A stretch of DNA of 64,000 nt, from assembly GCA_022496805.1 (NCBI GenBank), contig CM040090.1, forward strand, positions 13,076,001 through 13,140,000. The letters are read 5' to 3'. The translations under genes and the position numbers were made by a program. Below, piece by piece: positions 10,078 through 23,600 of this stretch. The stretch comes from Pohlia nutans (Eukaryota > Streptophyta > Bryopsida > Bryales > Mniaceae). Positions within the stretch are counted from its first letter, which is position 1, and every line of letters starts with the position of its first letter. Under the pieces are notes generated by a model, which was not told the origin of the DNA, made no database searches, and saw only the letters and a program-made list of their open reading frames with translations.

Positions 10078-13000
10078 TCAACGTTTCTGTAAATCATCAC
10101 TAGAATCACTGCTACCAGAAGACCCTGAGCAAGAGCTAGATGTAGAGCCGTTCGGTGAACTAATACCATCACAATCAGACTCCTCAGCCTCAACATCAAA
10201 GTATACAAGTGCGTCAGAATTCAACACCTTTGGCTTTGGAATGTGATCCCTGGTACCCTTAACTGCAAGAGCTTGTGCTACAGGCTCAATGTAGCAAGGC
10301 AACTGAAAAGGTTTAGGTGGGCTCTCTAGAAACTCCGGCCTTGCAAAAAAGGGCCTCTGCATGGTAGAATTCGTGGTCTTCATTTTTCTACACAAGATAC
10401 AATATAAACATGAGACCAAAGTGATCAAGATTTCATCAAACACATTATCAATTAGAATGATTAGGGTAAAACTTACTGAATCGAGATTTCTTCAACACTC
10501 GAACAATCGCTGAAGGAACTGTGTCTGGGTCCTCTGATGTAGATGATGGTGCCACGACTGCTGCGGTTTTGGGAATACGTACACGTCGCATAGACAAGAG
10601 CAATCCATCGAATAGCTCTTGGTCCTCTTCGAGTGCCACAATGTGGCGTTGCACGCGACGGCATGCCAACAATGATGCACCTAAAAAAATGCATACAACA
10701 GAAAAACATAGAACATTTAGCACGAGCAAGTAAAGGATAAATTAAAAGAAATAGAAAGAATATAATGAAATAGAAGAAATAGAATCCAAGTAATATAACG
10801 TGAGGATATTTGAAATATACACCTGTCATAGCGGTGCAATCCAAGACAACATCACTGGGGCGAGATGAAGCCTCAATTAACATCTGAATAAATTGACTAT
10901 CCTTCTCACGAGGGCCTCGCCAAGGCTTAATTCCATTCATTTTTTGTGAGGTCTTGGTGGTGAAATTCTGCAACATGTCATTGCATCCCACATCTAATCC
11001 AAGAGCCTCGAGAGATGGAATAGATCGAAATGCAAACCGTGCAGGAGCACTCTGAGGTAACTCACGAACCAAAAGATAAACACCAAAACGTTGAGTCTGC
11101 AACATATAGAACCAATACAGTTAGTTAATAGTAACAGCAAAACAATAATGAATATCTACAAACTAGTTAGAGAATGTGGATATACCGTTTTGAGATGGTT
11201 TACTGGTGATGCCAAATGAAGCCTATTCATGCACGTCCAATCCTTGAATAACGTAAAGCCCGTTGCTTTACCGTAACCAAGGATGTTGGCCTTAGTTGAC
11301 TGCCTATAAGGATGGACAATGATAATAGCGCCATCATCAACCAAGTGGTTGTCTGCAAAATCAAAAATCGGATCAAGCCAATCGTCCTCAGCGGAATTCT
11401 ATGGTGGAATCTGTCCTGGCGGGTCCGAAATGGTGGGAACAGGTAGGTTCTCAGGCATGTCCACAAGAATCAAATCCACACACGGATCTTTGCAGGACGC
11501 TCCTTTGAATACTCTCGGGCAGTCCGCTTTGTGCTGCAAAAAAAAAACATTCAGAAGTCAGTGGACTAAAAAAACGATGCTAGAAGCCCAAAAAAACAAA
11601 TTGCAGTTTATAGAGTCCTAGAGGTATGCAAGCATCATACCTCATCCAAAAACTTGTGTATCTCCTGAAACATCCTTGGAGGAGCATCATCTTCATTCTG
11701 TGGAAGAGCAGCTGCGAGTGAGGTGTTCAATACCAACTCATCAATCTCAAGGTCCTCTCCTAAATCCACCACATCACGAATTTGGCCACAAAATGCCTTG
11801 TCTTGCGACAGTTCGAAGTACCCAGAATCCCTCTTAGTACCCCGCTGCTCCTGGCTCTGATGCTGCGATTCTGCATCAACAACACTAGAAGCAGATGGCT
11901 TTGGAACCTCATCTACCTTAGGATTTTTCTTCTTCTCCTCCTTCTTGGCAATCTTCTCAGTTTGTCTGTCAATCTTGGCTTGCTCACGGGCGGCCACCTT
12001 CTCTTGTTGTTGAGTAATCTTCAACGCCTTCTTCTTGTCTTCAGCTTCAACTTTGGCAATGGGTTTTCGTTGTGCTTCTTCATCAAGACTGTCCAACTCA
12101 CCATCCAAGAGGGCAGGTTTGTCGGCAGTCTCTGCCGAGGTTTTTAGTGTCTTCTCATCTGCATGAACATAACCCAAAACGCAGTCCAAATACCATCCAA
12201 CCCCCTTGAGATGCGTGCTTGTCCAGGTTTTCAACTGTGGCATAGAGAACATGCACGTGTCAGACTGTCGATCCATCCAACTCTGAAGAAACACTGGGAG
12301 ATCAGTCTTTGCGATAGCCTTCTTCAGGAGGAGCTCGTGCATGAAATACTTGTAGTCATACAGTATTGATTATTTCTCAATTTAGGTGACACAATATTAT
12401 ACGCACTTAGAGAAAGGTAAAGTGTTGAGAAATTTCAAGTTAAATTGATAGACACATACCTGTAGACCACTCGTTTGACCACAAGCTCACTACCCTTAAA
12501 GTCCTTAAAAGAGTCAGATTTCTTGAAGTGGTCAGTCCCCTTGAAAACCATCTGAAATGCTTTGTCCCACAGCTTCACTCGCCAAGATTCAATGAACTGT
12601 GCAATGGTCTTCGGTTCTGTTGGCACATCCATGTTCACGGTAATGTTGTCCTTGTGGATGATATTCTCATACAGCTCAACAGCCAAATCTTCAATCTGTA
12701 ACACGAGAATGAATGCATTAAAAACAAATCAATGAATAGAGCGATACAAAACAAACATTAAAGAAAAAATAAATTTTAATTGATATAATAACTCACCCCT
12801 GCCCACCAAGCCGCCCTAAGAATGAACGTATTAAGACGGTCCTCATTCACTGGTTTCAGAGGGAAACGGACTGCCTCCCTTGTATGAACTGACGAATTCC
12901 ACCACCTAAGCCAGCGTAGCTTGTGATATGGAGTAACAGAAGTGGTGGCAATAAGCTGAAGTTTTTCCAAAGTCAACTCAAGTTGAGTAGCATTCATACT

Positions 13001-14443
13001 CCAGTGCCTTTCGATCTGCCAAAAAATTGGAAGTCAATACATTTTCATGTGATTATAAACGCATAAGAAACAAAAAACAACCTGATAAAGGGCAATGTAC
13101 CTCTTCCAGAAATTCGGGTCCATGTGCAGGATTTGCCACCGCAGTCATCTTGCCCAACTTTATCATCAACTTGGTAGTCTTGTCTTTGATGCCTTGTTTC
13201 ATTGCAGCTGCAACGCCTTCTGGGGTGACATCCTCAGTACTAGTCTCCTCCCTATATACGAGGACAGCTGCATCACCTGCAGCATTAATCTCTTGCTGCA
13301 TACAGAACACCAATTCAAATATTGCATAAGTACAAAATCGATTGCTTGACTTTAAATAAATATACATAGGATATAAGTTGAAGAAACGAGTGGATCTAAT
13401 ATTATTACCCGAAACATGAGCGCTGTGAAGACGTCGGATTGCAAACTAAACCATCCTCTCTTGGCTGAATTCTGGCACCTCTCCATTTCTTCACGGCTCA
13501 AAAGTTCAGAGAACTGGTCCAATGGCATAGTCCCAAACTTTCGCACTTGATAAAGCTGATGAACAAGATTTGTTTTGACATGGGAAAACTCTGTTTGCCT
13601 ACATGACAATTGAAATGGTTAAAGTTTCAATGAAATTTAGAACATATTAATAAATTCCAAACAAACTTATAATAATCATATTCAATTAGAATAAGGTTGA
13701 AAGAAAGGAATCACTCACTTGTTAATATCGTTCATGACGTTCAAAAGCATTCCCACTCGACCTTTTGTCTCCAGAATGATAGTATCCACTGAGTAATGCC
13801 ATGATCGATCATTTGCATAAAGTCTTGTAATGTGGTTCATCCAGCAAATCCGACGGTGATTGCCATCACAAATGAAGAACATCTTACCCTTCATGAACCG
13901 CAGAGAATCCTGAGAATCTAGATACAAATCAAACTTATCGCTCTCAGATTGCCAAATGGGCCCCCAGTCACTTCGATTCTTTAAAGACACGTGCTCTCCA
14001 ACACCTTGCTCGTTCCTAAGTGACACGTAGAACACACAAGCACCTTCATGATAGCCATGAACAAATTCCTGCTCAAGTTTCAGAAGATCACACTGCAAAG
14101 TTGGCCTTACCATAGGCAAAACAACTAGCCGGCAAAGAGGGATCATGTGTCGCGAAATTTGAATTGGCTGTAGACGAAGTTCAGCAAGAGCGGCTACTGT
14201 GTTTATCCGCTGAGAACGTCGTATATCATCTTCGTTCTCCCCATGCACGGTCTGGACCAAAGGACTGTCATCATCCTCATCATTTCCGTCTTCACTGATT
14301 GCGGGTTGCGGAGTTTCCACCTCATCACTGTCATCGTCAGGGATAGGGAGCTGAGAGTCCACGATCTTCACAAGACAGAGAATAGTTAGAACAAGACTCT
14401 GATAAATTACCTTTAGCATTATGCATGGTACGAGCACTCTCAA
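10078..14443 (-). pseudogene. Ten-exon ParB-like / beta-class N4/N6 DNA methyltransferase-like gene, damaged
   Basis: Inferred exons: 14443-13719 (start uncertain), 13598-13409, 13295-13101, 13015-12797, 12695-12460, 12348-11641, 11533-11186, 11096-10823, 10680-10477 and 10387-10078. Nearly all have clear GT and AG borders, and most junctions are in phase. Exon 1 carries an acidic stretch and then FFICDGNHRRICWM (DGNHR at residue 193), reminiscent of the ParB/Srx-fold signature. Exon 6 ends in a K/E/Q-rich charged linker. Exon 7 holds DLILVDMPEN, in the place of methyltransferase motif IV, then GAIIIVHPY. Exons 8-9 join to VVLDCTAMTGASLLACRR plus HIVALEED, resembling the SAM-binding motif I region. 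The order IV then I is that of beta-class N4/N6 methylases. Exon 10 ends in an S/D-rich tail. Damage: an in-frame TAG at 11399-11401, and one-base phase errors at the exon 5/6 and 9/10 joins. DMPE replaces the usual DPPY-type motif, so activity is doubtful. The domain names are my reading and were not searched. Confidence 0.6.
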
Positions 14444-14687
14444 ATGTCAGGCCTTGAAGCACACAGATTTACAGCAAACACAGTTGCAGGGCTTAATACA
14501 ACTAAAACGTTTGAGTGAAAGTCAACTGAATGCCATAATACAACTAAAACGTCCTAGTGAAAGTACGGACATTTGCTAGGGGTGGTGAGTCCGGGGATCG
14601 TGGATCGACAGTCGCGGTCGCTGAAACCGTTGGAGTTGTCATGGGTACCTCAAACCATCAACGCCACCAGGCCAAAATCCGAAAATA

Positions 14688-17600
14688 ACATTCCTCGGAA
14701 ACATGATTCACGCACCCATGTGGCTCGGCCACGAACACCCTGATGTCTACGGTCATGCACAGAATTGGGCGCCACGGGAGTACCGTCAAGCGATTCTCAG
14801 ACCTCATCCCACGGGCGTGGCCGAGGTCACCACGTCGTGACGCCGTCACGTGGTGTCAATCAAGTCCATACCCGGGACTCCCCAGGATAGGTCTCGGCCC
14901 CGAGACCTCAAATCACACCCTTGAAAACATGATTCAAGTACTCATGTGGCTCGGCCACGAACACCCTGATCTCCTCGGCCATGCACAGTATTGGGCGCCA
15001 CTGGAGTACCCTCAAGCGATTCTCAGACCTCATCCCACGGGCGTGGCCGAGGTCACCACGTCGTGACGCCGTCACGTGGTGGCCATCGAGTCCATACCCC
15101 GGACTCCCCAGGATAGGTCTCGGCCCCGAGACCTCAAATCACACCCTCGGAAACATGATTCACGCACCCATGTGGCTCGGCCACGAACACCCTGATGTCC
15201 ACGGTCATGCACAGAACTGGGCGCCACGGGAGTACCCTCAAGCGATTCTCAGACCTCATCCCACGGGCGTGGCCGAGGTCACCACGTCGGGACGCCGTCA
15301 CGTGGTGGCCATCGAGGCTATAGCCGGGACTCCTCAAGATAGGTCTCGGCCCCGAGACCTCAAATCACACCCTCGGAAACATGATTCACGCACCCATGTG
15401 GCTTGGCCACGAACACCCTGATGTCCACGGTCATGCACAGAACTGGGCGCCACGGGAGTACCCTCAAGCGATTCTCAGACCTCAACCCACGGGCGTGGCG
15501 GAGGTCACCACGTCGTGACGCCGTCACGTGGTGGCAATCGAGTCCATAGCCGGGACTCCCCAGGATAGGTCTCGGCCCCGAGACCTCAAATCACACCCTT
15601 CAAAACATGATTCAAGTACTCATGTGGCTCGGCCACGAACACCCTGATCTCCTCGGCCATGCACAGTATTGGGCGCCACTGGAGTACCCTCAAGCGATTC
15701 TCAGACCTCATCCCACGGGCGTGGCCGAGGTCACCACGTCGTGACGCCGTCACGTGGTGGCCATCGAGTCCATACCCCGGACTCTGCAGGATAGGTCTCG
15801 GCCCCGAGACCTCAAATCACACCCTCGAAAACATGATTCAAGTACTCATGTGGCTCGGCCACGAACACCCTGATCTCCTCGGCCATGCACAGTATTGGGC
15901 GCCACTGGAGTACCCTCAAGCGATTCTCAGACCTCATCCCACGGGCGTGGCCGAGGTCACCACGTCGTGACGCCGTCACGTGGTGTCAATCGAGTCCATA
16001 CCCGGGACTCCCCAGGATAGGTCTCGGCCCCGAGACCTCAAATCACACCCTTGAAAACATGATTCAAGTACTCATGTGGCTCGGCCACGAACACCCTGAT
16101 CTCCTCGGCCATGCACAGTATTGGGCGCCACTGGAGTACCCTCAAGCGATTCTCAGACCTCATCCCACGGGCGTGGCCGAGGTCACCACGTCGTGACGCC
16201 GTCACGTGGTGTCAATCGAGTCCATACCCGGGACTCCCCAGGATAGGTCTCGGCCCCGAGACCTCAAATCACACCCTTGAAAACATGATTCAAGTACTCA
16301 TGTGGCTCGGCCACGAACACCCTGATCTCCTCGGCCATGCACAGTATTGGGCGCCACTGGAGTACCCTCAAGCGATTCTCAGACCTCAACCCACGGGCGT
16401 GGCGGAGGTCGCCACGTCGTGACGCCGTCACGTGGTGGCCATCGAGTCCATACGCCGGACTCCCCAGGATTGGTCTCGGTTCCGAGACCTCAAATCACAC
16501 CCTCGAAAACATGATTCACGTACTCATGTGGCTCGGCCACGAACACCGTGATCTCCACGGTCATGCACAGAATTGGGCGCCACTGGAGTACCCTCAAGCG
16601 ATTCTCAGACCTCATCCCACGGGCGTGGCCGAGGTCACCACGTCGTGACGCCGTCACGTGGTGGCCATCGAGTCCATACCCCGGGCTCCCCAGGATAGGT
16701 CTCGGCCCCGAGACCTCAAATCACACCCTCGGAAACATGATTCACGCACCCATGTGGCTCGGCCACGAACACCCTGATGTCCACGGTCATGCACAGAACT
16801 GGGCGCCACGGGAGTACCCTCAAGCGATTCTCAGACCTCAGCCCACAGGCGTGGCCGAGGTCACCACGTCGGGACGCCGTCACGTGGTGGCCATCGAGGC
16901 TATAGCCGGGACTCCTCAGGATAGGTCTCGGCCCCGAGACCTCAAATCACACCCTCGGATTTATTATTCACGCAGCCATATGCCTCCGCAACGCACACCG
17001 TGATCTCTACGGTCATGCACAGAATTGGGCGCCACAGGAGTACCCTCAAGCGATTCTCAGACCTCATCCCACGGGCGTGGCCGAGGTCACCACGTCGTGA
17101 CGCCGTCACGTGGTGTCAATCGAGTCCATACCCGGGACTCCCCAGGATAGGTCTCGGCCCCGAGACCTCAAATCACACCCTTGAAAACATGATTCAAGTA
17201 CTCATGGGGCTCGGCCACGAACACCCTGATCTCCTCGGCCATGCACAGTATTGGGCGCCACGGGAGTACCCTCAAGCGATTTTCAGACCTCATCCCACGG
17301 GCGTGGCCGAGGTCACCACGTCGTGACGCCGTCACGTGGTGGCCATCGAGTCCATACCCCGGGCTTTGCAGGATAGGTCTCGGCCCCGAGACCTCAAATC
17401 ACACCCTCGGAAACATGATTCACGCACCCATGTGGCTCGACCACGAACACCCTGATGTCCACGGTCATGAACAGAACTGGGCGCCACGGGAGTACACTCA
17501 AGCGATTCTCAGACCTCATCCCACGGGCGTGGCCGAGGTCACCACGTCGGGACGCCGTCACGTGGTGGCCATCGAGGCTATAGCCGGGACTCCTCAGGAT

Positions 17601-20600
17601 AGGTCTCGGCCCCGAGACCTCAAATCACACCCTCGGATACATTATTCACGCACCCATGTGGCTCCGCCACGCACACCGTGATGTCCACGGTCATGCACAG
17701 AATTGGGCGCCACAAGAGTACCCTCAAGCTATTCTCAGACCTCATCCCACGGGCGTGGCCGAGGTCACCACGTCGTGACGCCGTCACGTGGTGGCCATCG
17801 AGTCTATACCCCGGACTACCGAGGATAGGTCTCGGCCCCGACACCTCAAATCACACCCTCGGAAACATGATTCACGCACCCATGAGGCTCGGCCACGGAC
17901 ACCCTGATGTCCACGGTCATGCACAAAATTGGGCGCCACTGGAGTACTCTCAAGCGATTCTCAGACCTCATCCCACGGGCGTGGCCGAGGTCAGCACGTC
18001 GTGAGGTCGTCACGTGGTGGCCATCGAGGCCATAGCCGGGACTCCCCAGGATAGGTCTCGGCCCCGAGATCTCAAATCACACCCTCGGAAACATGATTCA
18101 CGCACCCATGTGGCTCGGGCACGGACACCCTGATGTCCACAGTCATGCACAGAATTGGGCGCCACGGGAGTACCCTCAAGCGATTCTCAGACCTCAACCC
18201 ACGGGCGTGGCGGAGGTCGCCACGTCGTGACGCCGTCACGTGGTGGCCATCGAGTCCATACGCCGGACTCCCCAGGATTGGTCTCGGTTCCGAGACCTCA
18301 AATCACACCCTCGAAAACATGATTCACGTACTCATGTGGCTCGGCCACGAACACCGTGATCTCCACGGTCATGCACAGAATTGGGCGCCACTGGAGTACC
18401 CTCAAGCGATTCTCAGACCTCATCCCACGGGCGTGGCCGAGGTCACCACGTCGTGACGCCGTCACGTGGTGGCCATCGAGTCCATACCCCGGACTCCCCA
18501 GGATAGGTCTCGGCCCCGAGACCTCAAATCACACCCTCGGAAACATGATTCACGCACCCATGTGGCTCGGCCACGAACACCCTGATGTCCACGGTCATGC
18601 ACAGAACTGGGCGCCACGGGAGTACCCTCAAGCGATTCTCAGACCTCAGCCCACAGGCGTGGCCGAGGTCACCACGTCGGGACGCCGTCACGTGGTGGCC
18701 ATCGAGGCTATAGCTGGGACTCCTCAGGATAGGTCTCGGCCCCGAGACCTCAAATCACACCCTCGGATTTATTATTCACGCAGCCATGTGGCTCCGCAAC
18801 GCACACCGTGATCTCTACGGTCATGCACAGAATTGGGCGCCACAGGAGTACCCTCAAGCGATTCTCAGACCTCATCCCACGGGCGTGGCCGAGGTCACCA
18901 CGTCGTGACGCCGTCACGTGGTGGCCATCGAGTCCATACCCGGGACTCCCCAAGATAGGTCTCGGCCCCGAGACCTCAAATCACACCCTCGGAAACATGA
19001 TTCACGCACCCATGTGGCTCGGCCACGAACACCCTGATGTCCACGGTCATGAACAGAACTGGGCGCCACGGGAGTACACTCAAGCGATTCTCAGACCTCA
19101 TCCCACGGGCGTGGCCGAGGTCACCACGTCGGGACGCCGTCACGTGGTGGCCATCGAGGCTATAGCCGGGACTCCTCAGGATAGGTCTCGGCCCCGAGAC
19201 CTCAAATCACACCCTCGGATACATTATTCACGCACCCATGTGGCTCCGCCACGCACACCCTGATGTCCACGGTCATGCACAGAATTGGGCGCCACAAGAG
19301 TACCCTCAAGCTATTCTCAGACCTCATCCCACGGGCGTGGCCGAGGTCACCACGTCGTGACGCCGTCACGTGGTGGCCATCGAGTCTATACCCCGGACTA
19401 CCGAGGATAGGTCTCAGCCCCGACACCTCAAATCACACCCTCGGAAACATGATTCACGCACCCATGAGGCTCGGCCACGGACACCCTGATGTCCACGGTC
19501 ATGCACAAAATTGGGCGCCACTGGAGTACTCTCAAGCGATTCTCAGACCTCATCCCACGGGCGTGGCCGAGGTCAGCACGTCGTGAGGCCGTCACGTGGT
19601 GGCCATCGAGGCCATAGCCGGGACTCCCCAGGATAGGTCTCGGCCCCGAGACCTCAAATCACACCCTCGGAAACATGATTCACGCACCCATGTGGCTCGG
19701 GCACGGACACCCTGATGTCCACAGTCATGCACAGAATTGGGCGCCACGGGAGTACCCTCAAGCGATTCTTAGACCTCAACCCACGGGCGTGGCGGAGGTC
19801 GCCACGTCGTGACGCCGTCACGTGGTGGCCATCGAGTCCATACGCCGGACTCCCCAGGATTGGTCTCGGTTCCGAGACCTCAAATCACACCCTCGAAAAC
19901 ATGATTCACGTACTCATGTGGCTCGGCCACGAACACCGTGATCTCCACGGTCATGCACAGAATTGGACGCCACTGGAGTACCCTCAAGCGATTCTCAGAC
20001 CTCATCCCACGGGCGTGGCCGAGGTCACCACGTCGTGACGCCATCACGTGGTGGCCATCGAGTCCATACCCCGGACTTTGCAGGATAGGTCTCGGCCCCG
20101 AGACCTCAAATCACACCCTCGGAAACATGATTCACGCACCCATGTGGCTCGGCCACGAACACCCTGATGTCCACGGTCATGAACAGAACTGGGCGCCACA
20201 GGAGTACCCTCAAGCGATTCTCAGACCTCATCCCACGGGCGTGGCCGAGGTCACCACGTCGGGACGCCGTCACGTGGTGGCCATCGAGGCTATAGCCGGC
20301 ACTCCTCAGGATAGGTCTCGGCCCCGAGACCTCAAATCACACCCTCGGATACATTATTCACGCACCCATGTGGCTCCGCCACGCACACCCTGATGTCCAC
20401 GGTCATGCACAAAATTGGGCGCCACAAGAGTACCCTCAAGCGTTACTCAGACCTCATCCCACGGGCGTGGCCGAGGTCACCACGTCGTGACGCCGTCACG
20501 TGGTGGCCATCGAGTCTATACCCCGGACTACCGAGGATAGGTCTCGGCCCCGACACCTCAAATCACACCCTCGGAAACATGATTCACGCACCCATGAGGC

Positions 20601-23600
20601 TCGGCCACGGACACCCTGATGTCCACGGTCATGCACGAAATTGGGCGCCACTGGAGTACTCTCAAGCAATTCTCAGACCTCATCCCACGGGCGTGGCTGA
20701 GGTCAGCACGTCGTGAGGCCGTCACGTGGTGGCCATCGAGGCCATAGCCGGGACTCCCCAGGATAGGTCTCGGCCCCGAGACCTCAAATCACACCCTCGG
20801 AAACATGATTCACGCACCCATGTGGCTCGGCCACGAACACCTTGATGTCCACAGTCAGGCACAGAATTGGGCGCCACGGGAGTACCCTCAAGGGATTCTC
20901 AGACCTCATCCCACGGGCGTGGCCGAGATCACCAAGTCGTGAGGCCGTCACGTGGTGGCCATCGAGGCCATAGCTGGGACTCCCCAGGATTGGTCTCGGC
21001 CCCGAGACCTCAAATCACACCCTCGAAAACATGATTCAGGTACTCATGTGGCTCGGCCACGAACACCGTGATCTCCACGGTCATGCACAGAATTGGGCGC
21101 CACTGGAGTACCATCAAGCGATTCTCAGACCTCATCCCACGGGCGTGGCCGAGGTCACCACGTCGTGACGCCGTCACGTGGTGGCCATCGAGTCCATACC
21201 CGGGACTCCCCAGGATAGGTCTTGGCCCCGAGACCTCAAATCACACCCTCGGAAACATGATTCACGCACCCATGTGGCTCGGCCACGAACACCTTGATGT
21301 CCACAGTCATGCACAGAGTTGGGCGCCACGGGAGTACCCTCAAGGGATTCTCAGACCTCATCCCACGGTCGTGGCCGAGGTCACCAAGTCGTGAGGCCGT
21401 CACGTGGTGGCCATCGAGGCCATAGCTGGGACTCCCCAGGATTGGTCTCGGCCCCGAGACCTCAAATCACACCCTTGAAAACATGATTCACGTACTCATG
21501 TGGCTCGGCCACGAACACCCTGATCTCCTCGGTCATGCACAGTATTGGGCGCCACTGGAGTACCCTCAAGCGATTCTCAGACCTCATCCCACGGGCGTGG
21601 CCGAGGTCACCACGTCGTGACGCCGTCACGTGGTGGCCATCGAGTCCATACCCCGGACTCTGCAGGATAGGTCTCGGCCCCGAGACCTCAAATCACACCC
21701 TCGAAAACATGATTCACGTACTCATGTGGCTCGGCCACAAACACCGTGATCTTTACGGTCATGCACAGAATTGGGCACCACAGGAGTATCCTCAAGCGAT
21801 TCTCAGACCTCATCCCACGGGCGTGGCCGAGGTCACCACATCGTGACGCCGTCACGTGGAGGCCATCGAGTCCATGCCCGGACTCCCCAGGATAGGTCTC
21901 GGCCCCGAGACCTCAAATCACACCCTCGGAAACATGATTCACGCACCCATGTGGCTCGTCAACGAACACCCTGATGTCCACGATCATGCACAGAATTGGG
22001 CGCCACTTGAGTACCCTCAAGCGATTCTCAGACCTCATCCCTCGGGCGTGGCCGAGGTCACCACGTCGTGACGCCGTCATGTCGTGGCCATCGAGGCCAT
22101 AGCCGGGACTCCCCAGGATAGGTCTCGGCCCCGAGACCTCAAATCACACCCTCGGAAACATGATTCACGCACCCATGTGGCTCGGGCACGCACACCCTGA
22201 TGTCCACGGTCATGCACAGAATTGGGCGCCACGGGAATACCCTCAAGCGATTCTCAGACCTCAACCCACGGGCGTGGCGGAGGTCGCCACGTCGTGACGC
22301 CGTCACGTGGTGGCCATCGAGTCCATACGCCGGACTCCCCAGGATTGGTCTCGGTTCCGAGACCTCAAATCACACCCTCGAAAACATGATTCACGTAATC
22401 ATGTGGCTCGGCCACGAACACCGTGATCTCCACGGTCATGCACAGAATTGGGCGCCACTGGAGTACCCTCAAGCGATTCTCAGACCTCATCCCACGGGCG
22501 TGGCCGAAGTCACCACATCGTGACGCCGTCACGTGGTGGCCATCGAGGCCATAGCCGGGACTCCCCAGGATAGGTCTCGGCCCCGAGACCTCAAATCACA
22601 CCCTCGGAAACATGATTCACGCACCCATGTTGCTCGGCCACGAACACCTTGATGTCCACAGTCATGCACAGAATTGGTCGCCACGGGAGTACCCTCAAGG
22701 GATTCTCAGACCTCATCCCACGGGCGTGGCCGAGGTCACCACGTCGTGAGGCCGTCACGTGGTGGCCATCGAGGCCATAGCTGGGACTCCCCAGGATTGG
22801 TCTCGGTTCCGAGACCTCAAATCACACCCTCGAAAACATGATTCACGTACTCACGTGGCTTGGCCACGAAAACCGTGATCTCCACGGTCATGCACAGAAT
22901 TGGGCGCCACTGGAGTACCCTCAAGCGATTCTCAGACCTCATCCCACGGGCGTGGCCGAGTTCACCACGTCGTGACGCCGTCACGTGGTGGCCATCGAGT
23001 CCATACCCCGGACTCCCCAGGATAGGTCTCGGCCCCGAGACCTCAAATCACACCCTTGAAAACATGATTCACGTACTCATGTGGCTCGGCCACGAACACC
23101 CTGATCTCCTCGGTCATGCACAGTATTGGGCGCCACTGGAGTACCCTCAAGCGATTCTCAGACCTCATCCCACGGGCGTGGCCGAGGTCACCACGTCGTG
23201 ACGCCGTCACGTGGTGGCCATCGAGTCCATACCCCGGACTCTGCAGGATAGGTCTCGGGCCCGAGACCTCAAATCACACCCTTGAAAACATGATTCACGT
23301 ACTCATGTGGCTCGGCCACAAACACCGTGATCTCTACGGTCATGCACAGAATTGGGCGCCACTGGAGTATCCTCAAGCGATTCTCAGACCTCATCCCACG
23401 GGCGTGGCCGAGGTCACCACGTCGTGACGCCGTCACGTGGTGGCCATCGAGTCCATGCCCCGGACTCCCAAGGATAGGTCTCGGCCCCGAGACCTCAAAT
23501 CACACCCTCGGAAACATGATTCACGCACCCATGTGGCTCGTCAACGAACACCCTGATGTCCACGATCATGCACAGAATTGGGCGCCACTTGAGTACCCTC

